Numbered from the stretch's first letter, positions 7,939 through 16,547 are shown. The stretch: DNA of 42,718 nt from Ruminococcaceae bacterium UBA5413 (GCA_002409585.1 DHNP01000007.1:1-42718), one strand, 5' to 3'. Notes: a model not told the origin generated them from the sequence alone. Numbers and translations: made by a program.

Positions 7939-7967
7939 ATTATAGTATATTTTCCCAGCCTTGTCAA
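7939..7967 (-). promoter_or_regulatory. Consensus sigma-A promoter of the AbrB-type gene
   Basis: TTGACA, a 17-bp spacer and TATAAT on the minus strand: a full consensus match, about 45 nt before the TTG start. Confidence 0.85.
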
Positions 7968-8060
7968 TTAGTTGCACATAAATTCTCAAATAAAAACCCA
8001 AACGATACTATTCACAATATGCCGCGAATAATAATTATACAAGGTTATCTGCGACAGGAG

Positions 8061-8648
8061 ATGAACAAACTGTTAAATTATATATGGGCTTTTATGATTT
8101 TAGCAAGTATTTTCTGCGCTTCGGCCACAGGGCGCATGCCGCAGCTCTCGGCCGCCGTCCTCAGCGGCGCTTCTGACGCCGTGACGCTCGTCATTTCCAT
8201 GGCTGGCATGATGTGCGCCTGGACCGGCCTTATGAAAATAGCCGACCGTGGCGGCATAACGTCAATACTCTCAAGCGCGCTCAACCCGCTTATGCGCCGT
8301 ATATTTCCAAAATGTAAAAAAGGCAGTCCTGCGCAAAAAGCCATGTGCATGAACATAACGGCAAACATGCTCGGCCTCGGCAACGCGGCGACACCGCTCG
8401 GCATAGCCGCCATGAAAGAGCTTAAAAAAAGCAACCCCACGGACGCCGCCGACAGCACCATGGCAATGTTCGTAGTTGTAAACACGTCCTCCATACAGAT
8501 AATCCCCACCTTCATGGGCGCTTTGAGGGCACAGTACGGCAGTGCCGCGCCGTTCGACATACTGCCCGCTGTATGGGTTACGTCTCTCTGTTCCGTTGCG
8601 GTGGGCATTTTGTGCGCAAAACTGCTGGAGGGCTTCCCGTATGGATAA
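8061..8648 (+). CDS. spmA: Spore maturation protein A
   Basis: A polytopic membrane protein of about 195 aa, needed with SpmB for spore core dehydration in Bacillus and Clostridium. It shows the nucleoside-recognition/Gate domain segments: MKIADRGGI, LNPLMRRIFPK, ANMLGLGNAATPLGIAAMKEL and FVVVNTSSIQIIPT. The N-terminal hydrophobic helix begins MNKLLNYIWAFM, which matches the family start, so ATG 8061 is preferred. The GGAG before it has no spacing, so an upstream ATG at 8019 without a ribosome site cannot be excluded. The gene overlaps spmB by 8 nt. Confidence 0.93.
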   Translation: MNKLLNYIWAFMILASIFCASATGRMPQLSAAVLSGASDAVTLVISMAGMMCAWTGLMKIADRGGITSILSSALNPLMRRIFPKCKKGSPAQKAMCMNITANMLGLGNAATPLGIAAMKELKKSNPTDAADSTMAMFVVVNTSSIQIIPTFMGALRAQYGSAAPFDILPAVWVTSLCSVAVGILCAKLLEGFPYG

Positions 8649-9162
8649 AGTCGGCATTTTCGCCGTACCCGCCGCAGTATTCGTCATAGTTGTCTTCGGG
8701 CTTATACGCGGCGTGCCGGTTTTTGACGCTTTCCTCTCAGGCGCAAAAGAAGGCTTAGGCTCGGCCGTGTCCATACTGCCGCCGCTCGTAGGGCTTGTGA
8801 TGGCGGTGTCAATGCTTAACGCCTCCGGCGCCCTTGACATACTTTCAAGCCTTCTTTCCCCCGCCGCCGCATTTATCGGCATACCCGTGCAGGATATTCC
8901 CCTTGCGCTCATAAAGCCTGTTTCCGGCAGCGGCTCCACAGCGGTGCTTTCACAGATATTCAAAACAAACGGCCCCGACAGCTTTGCGGGGCGCGTAGCG
9001 TCCGTCATGGCAGGCTCGACGGAAACAACGTTTTACGCCGTAACCGTCTACTACGGCGCGGTAGGCATTAAAAAAACGCGCCATACCATACCTGCCGCCG
9101 TTACCGCCGATATAACTGCATGCATAATGTCCGTGCTTACTGTACGGCTGTTTTTTTATTAA
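8641..9162 (+). CDS. spmB: Spore maturation protein B
   Basis: A 173-aa membrane protein, the partner of SpmA. It has LIRGVPVFDAFLSGAKEGL, a long hydrophobic segment ILPPLVGLVMAVSMLNASGA, and the Gate-domain signature LIKPVSGSGSTAVLSQI, then GSTETTFYAVTVYYGAVGIKK. Start ATG 8641 is supported by GGAGGG 9 nt upstream inside spmA and by the family N-terminus. The gene overlaps spmA by 8 nt and feoB begins 3 nt after its stop, so the three genes look co-transcribed. A sporulation sigma promoter before spmA is expected, but I could not identify a convincing one. Confidence 0.94.
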   Translation: MDKVGIFAVPAAVFVIVVFGLIRGVPVFDAFLSGAKEGLGSAVSILPPLVGLVMAVSMLNASGALDILSSLLSPAAAFIGIPVQDIPLALIKPVSGSGSTAVLSQIFKTNGPDSFAGRVASVMAGSTETTFYAVTVYYGAVGIKKTRHTIPAAVTADITACIMSVLTVRLFFY

Positions 9163-9165
9163 GCC

Positions 9166-10986
9166 ATGGCCGATAATAAAGGAATTCTTAGGTTAGCCCT
9201 CGCCGGCAACCCCAACAGCGGCAAAACGACGCTTTTTAACCGCCTTACCGGCTTTGCCGCACCGGTCGGCAACTGGCCCGGCGTTACAGTGGAAAAGCTG
9301 GAGGGTACGGCTGTTTTCCGCGGCAAAACAGTAAAGGTAACCGACCTGCCGGGCATTTACTCTCTCATACCGTACTCAAGTGACGAGGCCATAGCGGGCG
9401 GTTACCTCAAAAAAGAAAAGCCCGACCTCATTATAGACGTTGTCGACGCCTCGAACCTTGAGCGCAACCTTTACCTCACTACCCAGCTGATGGAACTTAA
9501 CATACCCATGGTAATAGCCCTCAGCATGTCCGACACGGCAAAGCGGCGCGGCATACTGATAAACTGCGAAAGGCTGTCGCTTTTTCTCGGCATTAAAGCC
9601 GTTCCCATACGCGCGGCTGACGGCACAGGGATAAACAGCCTTATGGAGGAATCCTTCTCCGCCGCGGGAAAGCCTCCGCGCTTTACGCCCCCCGCCATGC
9701 CGTCAGGCTGTGCGGATAAGGATTTATCATACGCCGACGCAAGGTACAAATACATACGCGCGGCAGTTTCAAAGTCCGTGAAATTTCCGGATAAGCCACC
9801 ATCTGGCGCAACCGATAAAATAGATGCCGCCGCTACAAACAGGTTTCTCGCCTTTCCGGTATTTTTCGCTATAATGGCGGCTATTTTCATCGTCACGTTC
9901 GGCCCTCCCGGCGAAGCGCTCGTCGCGCTTGCCGGGCGGCTTTTAGACCGCGTCCTGCGGCCGGCCGCGGCGGCGCTTCTAAACGCCGCGGGCGCGGGTG
10001 ACTTTGTAAAAAGGCTCGTTCTCGGCGGGGTGTTCGCGGGGATAAGCTCCGTCGTTAAATTCCTGCCGCAGATAGCGCTTCTTTTCCTTCTCACGTCTTT
10101 TCTTGAAGACAGCGGCTACATGGCGCGCGCCGCTTTTATAATGGATGCGCCAATGCGCAGGATAGGCCTTTCAGGGCGCGCGTTCGTGCCGCTTTTAATG
10201 GGGTTCGGCTGTACTGTACCCGCCGTAATGGGCACAAGGATACTTGAAAATGAAAAGGATAAACGCCTTACAGTGCTTGCCATGCCCTTTATGTCGTGCA
10301 GCGCCAAGCTGCCGGTTTACTCGCTTATCATTTCCGCGTTCTTTGCCGGGCGGCGTCCGGCAGTAATGCTGGCGTTATATTTGTCAGGCATAGTTTTAGG
10401 CATACTTTCGTCCGTCCTGCTTAAAAACTGCTTTGTAAAAGGCCCCGAGGCGCCGTTCGTCATGGAACTGCCGGACTACCGCATGCCGTCCCCGCGCGGT
10501 ATAGCAAAGCACACGTGGGAAAGGGTGAAAAATTTTTTAAAGCGGGCCGGTACGACCGTCTTTGCGGCAACGGTTATAATATGGCTTTTACAGTCCGTTA
10601 CCCCGGATTTTACTTTGGCAGGCGACAGCTCCCAAAGCATACTCGCGTATGCGGGGCGCGCGGCCGCGCCCGTTTTCACGCTGTGCGGCTTCGGCTCGTG
10701 GCAGCCGGCCGTCGCACTGCTTGCCGGCCTTACGGCTAAAGAAAGCATAGCCGGAACTTTGGGCGTGCTTTGCCCCGGCAGAGCCATATACAGCGTGTTT
10801 ACCCCGGCAAGCGCCTTTTCCTACATGCTTTTCGTGCTGCTCTACACGCCGTGCACCGCCGCGCTTACGGCAATACACAAGGAAACCGGAAGCTTAAAGC
10901 TTACGCTTTTATGCGCGTTTTACCAGTTTGCCGCCGCGTGGTATGTTTCGGCCATGTTTTACCAGTCAGCGTGCCTTTTCACATAA
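9166..10986 (+). CDS. feoB: Ferrous iron transporter FeoB
   Basis: A 606-aa Fe(II) transporter: an N-terminal G domain, a helical guanine-nucleotide-dissociation region, then a polytopic membrane domain. G1 is GNPNSGKTT (residues 14-22), G2 lies in GNWPGVTVEK, and G3 is DLPG (60-63). G4, normally NxxD, reads S120-M-S-D123, so the guanine-contacting Asn is replaced by Ser. The transport core has LMGFGCTVPAVMGTRILEN, FMSCSAKLPVYSL and GLTAKESIAGTLG. It is shorter than the 650-770 aa common in the family and there is no feoA nearby. It starts 3 nt after spmB without its own clear ribosome site, so translation is probably coupled to spmB. Confidence 0.93.
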   Translation: MADNKGILRLALAGNPNSGKTTLFNRLTGFAAPVGNWPGVTVEKLEGTAVFRGKTVKVTDLPGIYSLIPYSSDEAIAGGYLKKEKPDLIIDVVDASNLERNLYLTTQLMELNIPMVIALSMSDTAKRRGILINCERLSLFLGIKAVPIRAADGTGINSLMEESFSAAGKPPRFTPPAMPSGCADKDLSYADARYKYIRAAVSKSVKFPDKPPSGATDKIDAAATNRFLAFPVFFAIMAAIFIVTFGPPGEALVALAGRLLDRVLRPAAAALLNAAGAGDFVKRLVLGGVFAGISSVVKFLPQIALLFLLTSFLEDSGYMARAAFIMDAPMRRIGLSGRAFVPLLMGFGCTVPAVMGTRILENEKDKRLTVLAMPFMSCSAKLPVYSLIISAFFAGRRPAVMLALYLSGIVLGILSSVLLKNCFVKGPEAPFVMELPDYRMPSPRGIAKHTWERVKNFLKRAGTTVFAATVIIWLLQSVTPDFTLAGDSSQSILAYAGRAAAPVFTLCGFGSWQPAVALLAGLTAKESIAGTLGVLCPGRAIYSVFTPASAFSYMLFVLLYTPCTAALTAIHKETGSLKLTLLCAFYQFAAAWYVSAMFYQSACLFT

Positions 10987-11022
10987 AAGCGCCAATGCCG
11001 CTTCAAGCGGTAATTGGCGCTT
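10987..11022 (+). terminator. Terminator hairpin after feoB
   Basis: A perfect 10-bp stem, 10987-10996 with 11013-11022, has an inner CCGC/GCGG stem. It lacks a long T-run on either side. It separates converging feoB and the lipoprotein gene. Confidence 0.65.
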
Positions 11023-11063
11023 CATCATTAAAAACATAATTTAATCCGAATAATCCCAAAAAA

Positions 11064-12239
11064 TCAGTCCGTGCGTTTTTTTGCGCCGTCTGAAAAAATT
11101 GCCTTAAGTGTCGCTTCATCGGCTACTCCCGTCACCGTCATGCCGTTAAGGTACTGGAAGTCTTTCACGCTCTGCACCGTGCCGTCGCCGTAAAGGCCGG
11201 TAGGTTCTATGACCATGTATCCGAGTTTTTGCAGCCGCTTCTGCATTTTTAAGACGTCGTCCGATTTCATGCCGCTTTTCAGCGTCTGCGAAGTATTGAA
11301 GTCCGAGGTTTCAGAAGAACTTTCCGTCTGGCTTTCGGAGCTGCCGCTGCCTTTAAGTTCCGGGTAAACCGTCCCTGCCATAAAGCTGACCGCGCTTATA
11401 AGCGAGTCGCCCTGCAGCGTCATAAGGCTGCCGTCCATCTCATAGACCCTGTTTTCCTTTACCGCGGTAAGCTTTTTAAGGTCTGTCGAAGACGACATTT
11501 CTTCTTTTACGCCTTTCGCGCAGAAAATATACTTTGGGTCTGCTATGAGCAGGTCTTTAATGCCGAACTCGCGGTTTTTGCCGCCGTCGGCAGTGTTTAC
11601 AAGGCCTGCGGCCTTTATAAGCTCCCCCTGCAGCATATCGCCCGTCGCCGCCGCACCGTTTACGTCGTAAAGGTAAACGGCCGTAACAGGCGTGTTGCTC
11701 TCGGGCACGGCGCGCGTTATGTCGTCTATAGTCTGAAAAACGTTCTCGGCCATTTTTTCGCCTTTTTCATAACCAGTTTTCGCGCCCATGACGGCCGAGC
11801 CTACTTCCGAGTAGAGGCGCTGCAGATCGTCCCTGCCTGAAGCCGCGTTTACCTTAAGCACCGTGACGCCGGCTTTTTCCATGGCGCTTCTCTGTGCATC
11901 CGTAAGCGCTTTGTCGGTAAACAGGAGGTTTGCGCCAAGCTGCTTTATTTTGTCCGCGTCATCCGCGGTTACGTTCGGCAGCACCGAAAGGTCGCTTTGA
12001 GTGCAGTCTGAGCTTTTTGCTTTCAGCTCCGTTTCATAGCCAAGCGCAAGTATCACGTCGGCTATGTTAGGCGAAAGCACGGCTACCCCCTCGGGTTTGC
12101 TGTTTATCACCGTTTTGTTCACGGTAACAGGGAACTCGCTGTCGCCAGGCCCCGAAGATATGTCGTTTTTTGAACCGCAGCCCGTAAAAGCCGTTATAAG
12201 CAGCAGCGTGCAGAGTATCAGCGGCAGTATCCTTTTCAT
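11064..12239 (-). CDS. Lipoprotein: helical-backbone metal-receptor (BtuF/TroA-like) domain fused to a peptidoglycan-binding domain
   Basis: A secreted lipoprotein of about 391 aa. The signal peptide ends at the lipobox FTGC with Cys21. Residues about 45-275 form a periplasmic-binding domain of the BtuF/FhuD/TroA type (NIADVILALGYETELKAKSSDC, IKQLGANLLFTDK, LLIADPKYIFCAKG). A serine-rich linker follows (about 285-305), then a C-terminal peptidoglycan-binding type 1 repeat (KSGMKSDDVLKMQKRLQKLGY and GLYGDGTVQSVKDFQ). ATG 12239 is chosen because GGAG lies 6 nt upstream and it starts the signal peptide. The fusion of a solute receptor to a wall-binding domain is unusual. No permease or ATPase gene lies beside it, so the ligand and partner are unknown. 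It follows the DUF815 gene by 34 nt. Confidence 0.85.
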   Translation of the reverse strand: MKRILPLILCTLLLITAFTGCGSKNDISSGPGDSEFPVTVNKTVINSKPEGVAVLSPNIADVILALGYETELKAKSSDCTQSDLSVLPNVTADDADKIKQLGANLLFTDKALTDAQRSAMEKAGVTVLKVNAASGRDDLQRLYSEVGSAVMGAKTGYEKGEKMAENVFQTIDDITRAVPESNTPVTAVYLYDVNGAAATGDMLQGELIKAAGLVNTADGGKNREFGIKDLLIADPKYIFCAKGVKEEMSSSTDLKKLTAVKENRVYEMDGSLMTLQGDSLISAVSFMAGTVYPELKGSGSSESQTESSSETSDFNTSQTLKSGMKSDDVLKMQKRLQKLGYMVIEPTGLYGDGTVQSVKDFQYLNGMTVTGVADEATLKAIFSDGAKKRTD

Positions 12240-12273
12240 TACATTCTCCTTTCGGCAGGCATTGCGCCCAATA

Positions 12274-13515
12274 TTATTTTCCGCTTTTATATTTTGCCTC
12301 AACAGTGCGCACGTACTGTTTTGCACAGCGCGGGGAACGCCCTCCGCGGCTTATGGCCCACGCCTGGGCGCCCTTTTCAAGTTCTTCCCCGTTTACGTCT
12401 AACTGCCTGTCGGCGGCTATTTTTCTCACTATTTCAAGGTACTGGTCTTTATCCGGCAGTGTAAAATTGATGGCAAGCCCGAACCGGTCTGCAAGCGAAA
12501 GGTTCTCCTGTATAGTATCGTTAAGGTGTATTTCGTCGCCCTCCCTGTCCGCGAAGCTTTCACGCACGAGGTGCCTGCGGTTCGAAGTCGCATAGATAAG
12601 CGTGTTGAGCGGCCTTGCGGCAAGTCCGCCCTCAAGCGCCGCTTTAAGCGAAGCGTAGGTGTCGTCTTCTTTTGAAAAAGATAGGTCGTCTATAAATATT
12701 ATAAATTTCATAGGTATGCCGGCTATTTTGTCCACAAGCAGCGGAAAGTCCGGTATTGACTCTTTAGGCATGCCTACCATGCGGAGCCCTTTAGTATAAT
12801 ACTCGTTGAGGATCGCCTTAACGGTTGACGACTTTCCGGTGCCCCTGTCGCCGTAAAGCAGGCAGTTGTTCGCCGGCAGGCCGTTTAAAAAGGCCGTGGT
12901 ATTTTCAACCGCCGTGCCGCGCTGCATTTCGTAGCCTTTAAGGTCCGAAAGCCTCGTTTCGTCCGGATACAGCACGGGGCATATCTCCCTGTTTCTCCAT
13001 ATGAAAGCGCGGTGCCTGGCAAAAATGCCGCAGCCGCTGCCGCCGTAATACTCCTCCAGCTTTTTCACGCACGCTTTAGGCGTGCCGTCAAGCAGGTACG
13101 GCGTTTCGCCGGATTTCCACTGCGGCAGCCGCAGGGTTTTTACGTCGGCGCCGTGGTTTCCGTCCGAAAAAAAGTCCGCCGGCGTAACGGACGCGGCTTC
13201 CTTAACTATTTCTATGTCGCGCTCCACGGCGGCAAGCATATTTTCTGAAAATCCGGTCTTACCCGCCGCGGACATGCGTGAAAACACATTTTCGTCATAC
13301 ATCACGTCTTCGGCAATGCACCGCGCGAAATCCGCGTCACATTCGCGGCCTGAAAGCAGCCCGAAAAAGCCTCCCCACGCGTTAAGGAACTCCTCGTCGT
13401 CCGCGTCGTCCGCCCAAAGCAGCCTGTAAAAAGCATTTGTCACCGGCTGCTTAAGAATGCCGTTAAAAACCGAAAGAGACGCCATCGCCCTCGCGGCGTG
13501 TTTTATTCTGTTCAT
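12274..13515 (-). CDS. DUF815-family AAA ATPase
   Basis: A 413-aa ATPase of the DUF815 group. The C-terminal half is a P-loop module with Walker A GDRGTGKSS, Walker B FIIFIDDLSF, sensor-like IYATSNRRHLVR and an arginine-rich end (SRGGRSPRC). The N-terminal 150 residues are a helical family region without recognised motifs. The cellular role of the family is not established; its members are common in Clostridia. It is the first gene of a minus-strand pair with the lipoprotein gene and has a good sigma-A promoter. Confidence 0.88.
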   Translation of the reverse strand: MNRIKHAARAMASLSVFNGILKQPVTNAFYRLLWADDADDEEFLNAWGGFFGLLSGRECDADFARCIAEDVMYDENVFSRMSAAGKTGFSENMLAAVERDIEIVKEAASVTPADFFSDGNHGADVKTLRLPQWKSGETPYLLDGTPKACVKKLEEYYGGSGCGIFARHRAFIWRNREICPVLYPDETRLSDLKGYEMQRGTAVENTTAFLNGLPANNCLLYGDRGTGKSSTVKAILNEYYTKGLRMVGMPKESIPDFPLLVDKIAGIPMKFIIFIDDLSFSKEDDTYASLKAALEGGLAARPLNTLIYATSNRRHLVRESFADREGDEIHLNDTIQENLSLADRFGLAINFTLPDKDQYLEIVRKIAADRQLDVNGEELEKGAQAWAISRGGRSPRCAKQYVRTVEAKYKSGK

Positions 13516-13627
13516 TTACGTTACCTGCCTGTTTCTTAAAAATCATTGGTTTTGATATCAGCGTTAACAATTTGTTCATTTGTTACAAATAATCACTAAT
13601 ATATACATATAAAATATATTTTGTTTC

Positions 13628-13657
13628 ATTGTACGATGTTTTGGCGCATCCTGTCAA
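13628..13657 (-). promoter_or_regulatory. Sigma-A promoter of the DUF815 gene
   Basis: Minus-strand TTGACA (13652-13657) and TACAAT (13628-13633) are separated by 18 bp, about 110 nt before the start codon. Confidence 0.65.
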
Positions 13658-13677
13658 GTCAAACGGTTAAAATCGCA

Positions 13678-13706
13678 TTGCGGCCGGCTTTAAAATCTGT
13701 TATTAT
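13678..13706 (+). promoter_or_regulatory. Sigma-A promoter of the lipoprotein gene at 13744
   Basis: TTGCGG and TATTAT with a 17-bp spacer lie about 37 nt before the coding region. It diverges from the DUF815 promoter. Confidence 0.5.
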
Positions 13707-13743
13707 ATTAAAGCTATAACCTGCCGAAAGAGGAAAATATAAA

Positions 13744-14577
13744 ATGAAAATAAATTTTTTGCGCAAAGCCGCCGCGCTCTTTTCAGCCGCCGCCCTATGC
13801 ATCATGTGTTCATGCACCGGAAGCCGCGCCGCCGACGCCGGGGTGATAATGCGCGAAGCCAAAAGCAACGCTGAAAAAATGGCAAGCTGCAGCGCCGCGT
13901 ACAAGCTGTCCCTTTCATTTACGGCAGACGGGGAAAAATACGCTTATTCATCAGGCGGCGACACGTCCTACACTGCGGAGCCTTTCACTTTAAAGAACGT
14001 CCTTACGTACAGCGACTGCGGCTCACGCTCGCAGGACGAAAGCTACACGGCTGCCGACGGCGAAAAGCTCTGGTACTACTTTAAGTCCGGCGGCACATGG
14101 CAAAAAACGGACGCGTCCGGCCTTGACAAAAGCCCTTTGGAGCAGATAGACGCGCTGCGCATTTTAAAGTCGGCGGAAAGTTATAAATTTGTGAGGGAAA
14201 CAAGCTTCGAGTCGCAGGATTCTTATAAAATAGAAGTAAAGTTCAAAAGCGAAATACTCAGGCCCGTCATGGAATACATTACTGAAAAGACCGGAATGTC
14301 CAAAAACTCAAAAACAATAGTAAAGGCGCTTCTCGACGGCGCGCCGGATATCTACGGGTACTGCTACGTTAACAAAAACACCGGCAGCATAATACATACG
14401 GAAGTCGATGCCGCCGGCGCCGTAAACTCAGTGTTTAAAAACATAGACGGCTCCGACGTAGACGTTACAGCCGACAAATGCGCCATATCAGGCTCCATAA
14501 ACAACATAGGCACCGAAAAAGCCGCCTCCCTACCGTCCGGAGCCGAAAAGGCCGCCGGCGTACAGGCCTGCGGCTGA
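13744..14577 (+). CDS. Putative lipoprotein of unknown function
   Basis: A 277-aa secreted protein with a signal peptide and lipobox (MCSC, Cys24). The mature part is rich in Ser, Lys and Asp and looks like a single extracellular beta-rich domain: it has DGEKLWYYFKSGGTWQKTD, a charged middle, and YCYVNKNTGSIIHTEVD near the end. This resembles the LppX/DUF6612-type lipoproteins of Firmicutes, but I cannot assign it firmly. A ribosome site AGAGG lies before the ATG. It has its own promoter and a strong terminator, so it is probably a single-gene unit. Confidence 0.75.
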   Translation: MKINFLRKAAALFSAAALCIMCSCTGSRAADAGVIMREAKSNAEKMASCSAAYKLSLSFTADGEKYAYSSGGDTSYTAEPFTLKNVLTYSDCGSRSQDESYTAADGEKLWYYFKSGGTWQKTDASGLDKSPLEQIDALRILKSAESYKFVRETSFESQDSYKIEVKFKSEILRPVMEYITEKTGMSKNSKTIVKALLDGAPDIYGYCYVNKNTGSIIHTEVDAAGAVNSVFKNIDGSDVDVTADKCAISGSINNIGTEKAASLPSGAEKAAGVQACG

Positions 14578-14593
14578 CACGGATTTCCTAAGC

Positions 14594-14621
14594 CAAAAGG
14601 CAAAACAGATGTTGCCTTTTG
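14594..14621 (+). terminator. Terminator of the lipoprotein gene
   Basis: A perfect 10-bp stem, CAAAAGGCAA with TTGCCTTTTG, and an 8-nt loop. The T tract is in the 3' arm. It may work in both directions. Confidence 0.7.
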
Positions 14622-14640
14622 ATAAATAATAATGTATAAT
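14612..14640 (+). promoter_or_regulatory. Probable sigma-A promoter of the SRP RNA
   Basis: TTGCCT, a 17-bp spacer and TATAAT. The -35 overlaps the preceding terminator arm. The start near 14647 would leave a short 5' extension to be trimmed from the RNA. Confidence 0.5.
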
Positions 14641-14691
14641 ATCCGTTAGTATTTGTAATAATGTAATCTTTACTTTCCGTAAGTTACAGCT

Positions 14692-14827
14692 ATACGGCAG
14701 GATATACGGGCGTGCGGGCTCTGTGCGGCGGAGCGCCGTGAACCATGTCAGGCGGGGAACCGAGCAGCATTAAGCGGATTGCCCCGCGCGATGCAGGCGG
14801 TCTGTACGCCCGTATATCGTGCCGTAT
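14692..14827 (+). ncRNA. ffs: Signal recognition particle RNA, small bacterial type
   Basis: The conserved domain IV core is visible: CATGTCAGG, a GGAA tetraloop closed by CGG/CCG, then GAGCAGCATTAAG (about 14752-14773). This is where Ffh binds. A long terminal helix (14692-14713 with 14806-14827, one mismatch) closes the rod. No Alu domain is seen, so it is the short hairpin form rather than the longer Bacillus scRNA. In Bacillus the SRP RNA gene also lies just upstream of dnaX. The exact ends are uncertain by about 10 nt. Confidence 0.93.
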
Positions 14828-14828
14828 G

Positions 14829-14849
14829 CCGTAATAACGGGAATTTTTT
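14829..14849 (+). terminator. Short terminator after the SRP RNA
   Basis: A 4-bp stem CCGT/ACGG is followed by GAA and six T. The stem is weak alone, but the long SRP helix lies just before it. Confidence 0.45.
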
Positions 14850-14873
14850 AATCATTGCTTCAGGCAAAAGGCG

Positions 14874-16547
14874 GTGTCCCGCTTGTACCAGGTGCTTTAC
14901 AGGAAATGGCGCCCGAAAAAATTTGCGGACGTTGTCGGCCAGCCGCAGGTGACCGTTACCCTTAAAAATGAGCTTACCTCAGGCCGCATAGCGCACGCAT
15001 ACCTTTTTACCGGTTCACGCGGAACCGGTAAAACCACCTGCGCAAAAATACTCGCGAAGGCCGTCAACTGCCTCAGTCTGCGTGACGGCGACCCGTGCGG
15101 CGAGTGCGCCATATGCAAAGGCATAGACCGCGGCTCCGTTATGGATATAGTAGAAATAGACGCCGCCAGCAACAACGGCGTGGACAATATAAGGCAGCTG
15201 CGCGAGGAGGCAAACTTCACGCCCGCAGAAACGAAGTACAGGGTCTACATCATAGACGAAGTGCACATGCTTTCGGTCGGCGCGTTCAACGCCCTTTTGA
15301 AAACGCTCGAGGAACCGCCCGAACACGTGATTTTCATTTTGGCCACCACCGAAGTGCACAAGCTGCCGGCTACCATACTCTCGCGCTGCCAGCGGTTCGA
15401 CTTCCGGAGGATACCGCCCGACGACATCGCGCGGCGCCTTACTTTCATCGCAGAGCAGGAAGGTGCGTCGCTCAGCGGCGACGCTGCGCTGCTCATAGCA
15501 AGGCTTTCCGACGGCGCGCTGCGCGACGCGCTCTCGCTTCTTGACCAGTGCTTCGGCTGCGGCAAAGACGTTACGGTCGAAACCGTGAGAAAAACAGCCG
15601 GCCTTGCCGGTACGGAGTACCTCGCGTCGCTTGCGGGCGCGGTACTTTCACACGACCCGCAGAAAGCGCTCGAAATAACGGACGGGCTGTACGGCTCCTC
15701 AAAAGATATGGCGCGCCTGAGCGAGGAATTTTCATCTTACCTTCGCAGCCTTATGCTTATTAAAACAATGAAAAACGCCCGTGAAATCATAACCGTCACG
15801 GACGACGAATATATGCTCCTTGAAAAGCAGGCGCTTTCAGCCCCGCTTGAAACCATACTTCACGGTATGGACACCATGCGTTCCGCACTCGAAAAAATGC
15901 ACCGCGGCGGCAACAGGCGCATTGAGTTCGAAACGGCGGTCATAAAGCTCTGCCTGCCCGAGCTTGACACTTCGCCCCAGGCTTTGCTGAGACGCATAGA
16001 AGCACTCGAAAAGCGCGCCGCAGCGCCGCATTTCGCAAAGACACCCGAAAAATCCGCAGCCGGTTCCGCCCAAAGCGCCATACCGCAGGGCAATTTGCCG
16101 GCCGGTACAAATGAAACCGTAAGCGCAGAAGGCAAAGACCCCTCCGGCACAGCCGCCGAAGCGCACGGCGCCCGCAGGACCCCGGAAGAACTTGCGGCAG
16201 GCGCCGCGAAGCTCGCTGAGTGGCCTGAGGTAGTGCAGGCGTTAAAAAGCTATTCACCGTCCATAGCGGCGGCTTTTAACGGTTCCTCAGCTTATGTAAA
16301 CGGCGACTACGTGCTTATAGACGCCCCTAACGAGCTTGCGTTCCGCCTGCTGCGCGAGCCAAGGCAGCGCGACAACATGAGAAACGCAGTGCGTACGGTA
16401 ACAGGCATGGAAACCTGCCGCCTTGGGCCGTACAGGCCGGGCACCGCCCAAAGTGAAAAGGACCCCCTTGAAAAGCTCGCGGAAGACGCCGTAAAAGAGG
16501 GTATTAAAGTTATAACAGACAAATCCGGCGAACCGCCGGAAAATTAA
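14874..16547 (+). CDS. dnaX: DNA polymerase III subunits gamma and tau
   Basis: A 557-aa clamp-loader ATPase that loads the sliding clamp and holds the replisome together. Walker A is GSRGTGKTT (47-55). The zinc module uses C66, C75, C78 and C81. Walker B lies in VYIIDEVHMLS and the SRC motif in ILSRCQRFDFRR. The C-terminal part after an Ala/Pro-rich linker (about 390-430) is the polymerase-binding tau region. The start is GTG 14874, giving the usual N-terminus YQVLYRKWRPKKF; its ribosome site is weak (AAAGG close to the GTG). I saw no A-AAA-AAG slippery site, so a frameshift-made gamma form is not supported. ybaB and recR follow, as in many bacteria. Confidence 0.97.
   Translation: MSRLYQVLYRKWRPKKFADVVGQPQVTVTLKNELTSGRIAHAYLFTGSRGTGKTTCAKILAKAVNCLSLRDGDPCGECAICKGIDRGSVMDIVEIDAASNNGVDNIRQLREEANFTPAETKYRVYIIDEVHMLSVGAFNALLKTLEEPPEHVIFILATTEVHKLPATILSRCQRFDFRRIPPDDIARRLTFIAEQEGASLSGDAALLIARLSDGALRDALSLLDQCFGCGKDVTVETVRKTAGLAGTEYLASLAGAVLSHDPQKALEITDGLYGSSKDMARLSEEFSSYLRSLMLIKTMKNAREIITVTDDEYMLLEKQALSAPLETILHGMDTMRSALEKMHRGGNRRIEFETAVIKLCLPELDTSPQALLRRIEALEKRAAAPHFAKTPEKSAAGSAQSAIPQGNLPAGTNETVSAEGKDPSGTAAEAHGARRTPEELAAGAAKLAEWPEVVQALKSYSPSIAAAFNGSSAYVNGDYVLIDAPNELAFRLLREPRQRDNMRNAVRTVTGMETCRLGPYRPGTAQSEKDPLEKLAEDAVKEGIKVITDKSGEPPEN

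Noticed and set aside
8019..8060. Upstream ATG start for spmA
   Set aside because: It has no ribosome site and adds residues absent from the family; kept only as an alternative because the preferred ATG also lacks proper spacing.
7968..8060. SigE or SigG promoter for spmA-spmB
   Set aside because: A GATACTAT string resembles part of a sporulation -10 element, but no matching -35 was found at a proper distance.
14874..16547. Programmed frameshift in dnaX producing a short gamma form
   Set aside because: No A-AAA-AAG or similar slippery heptamer with a following stem was seen; a full-length product is enough.
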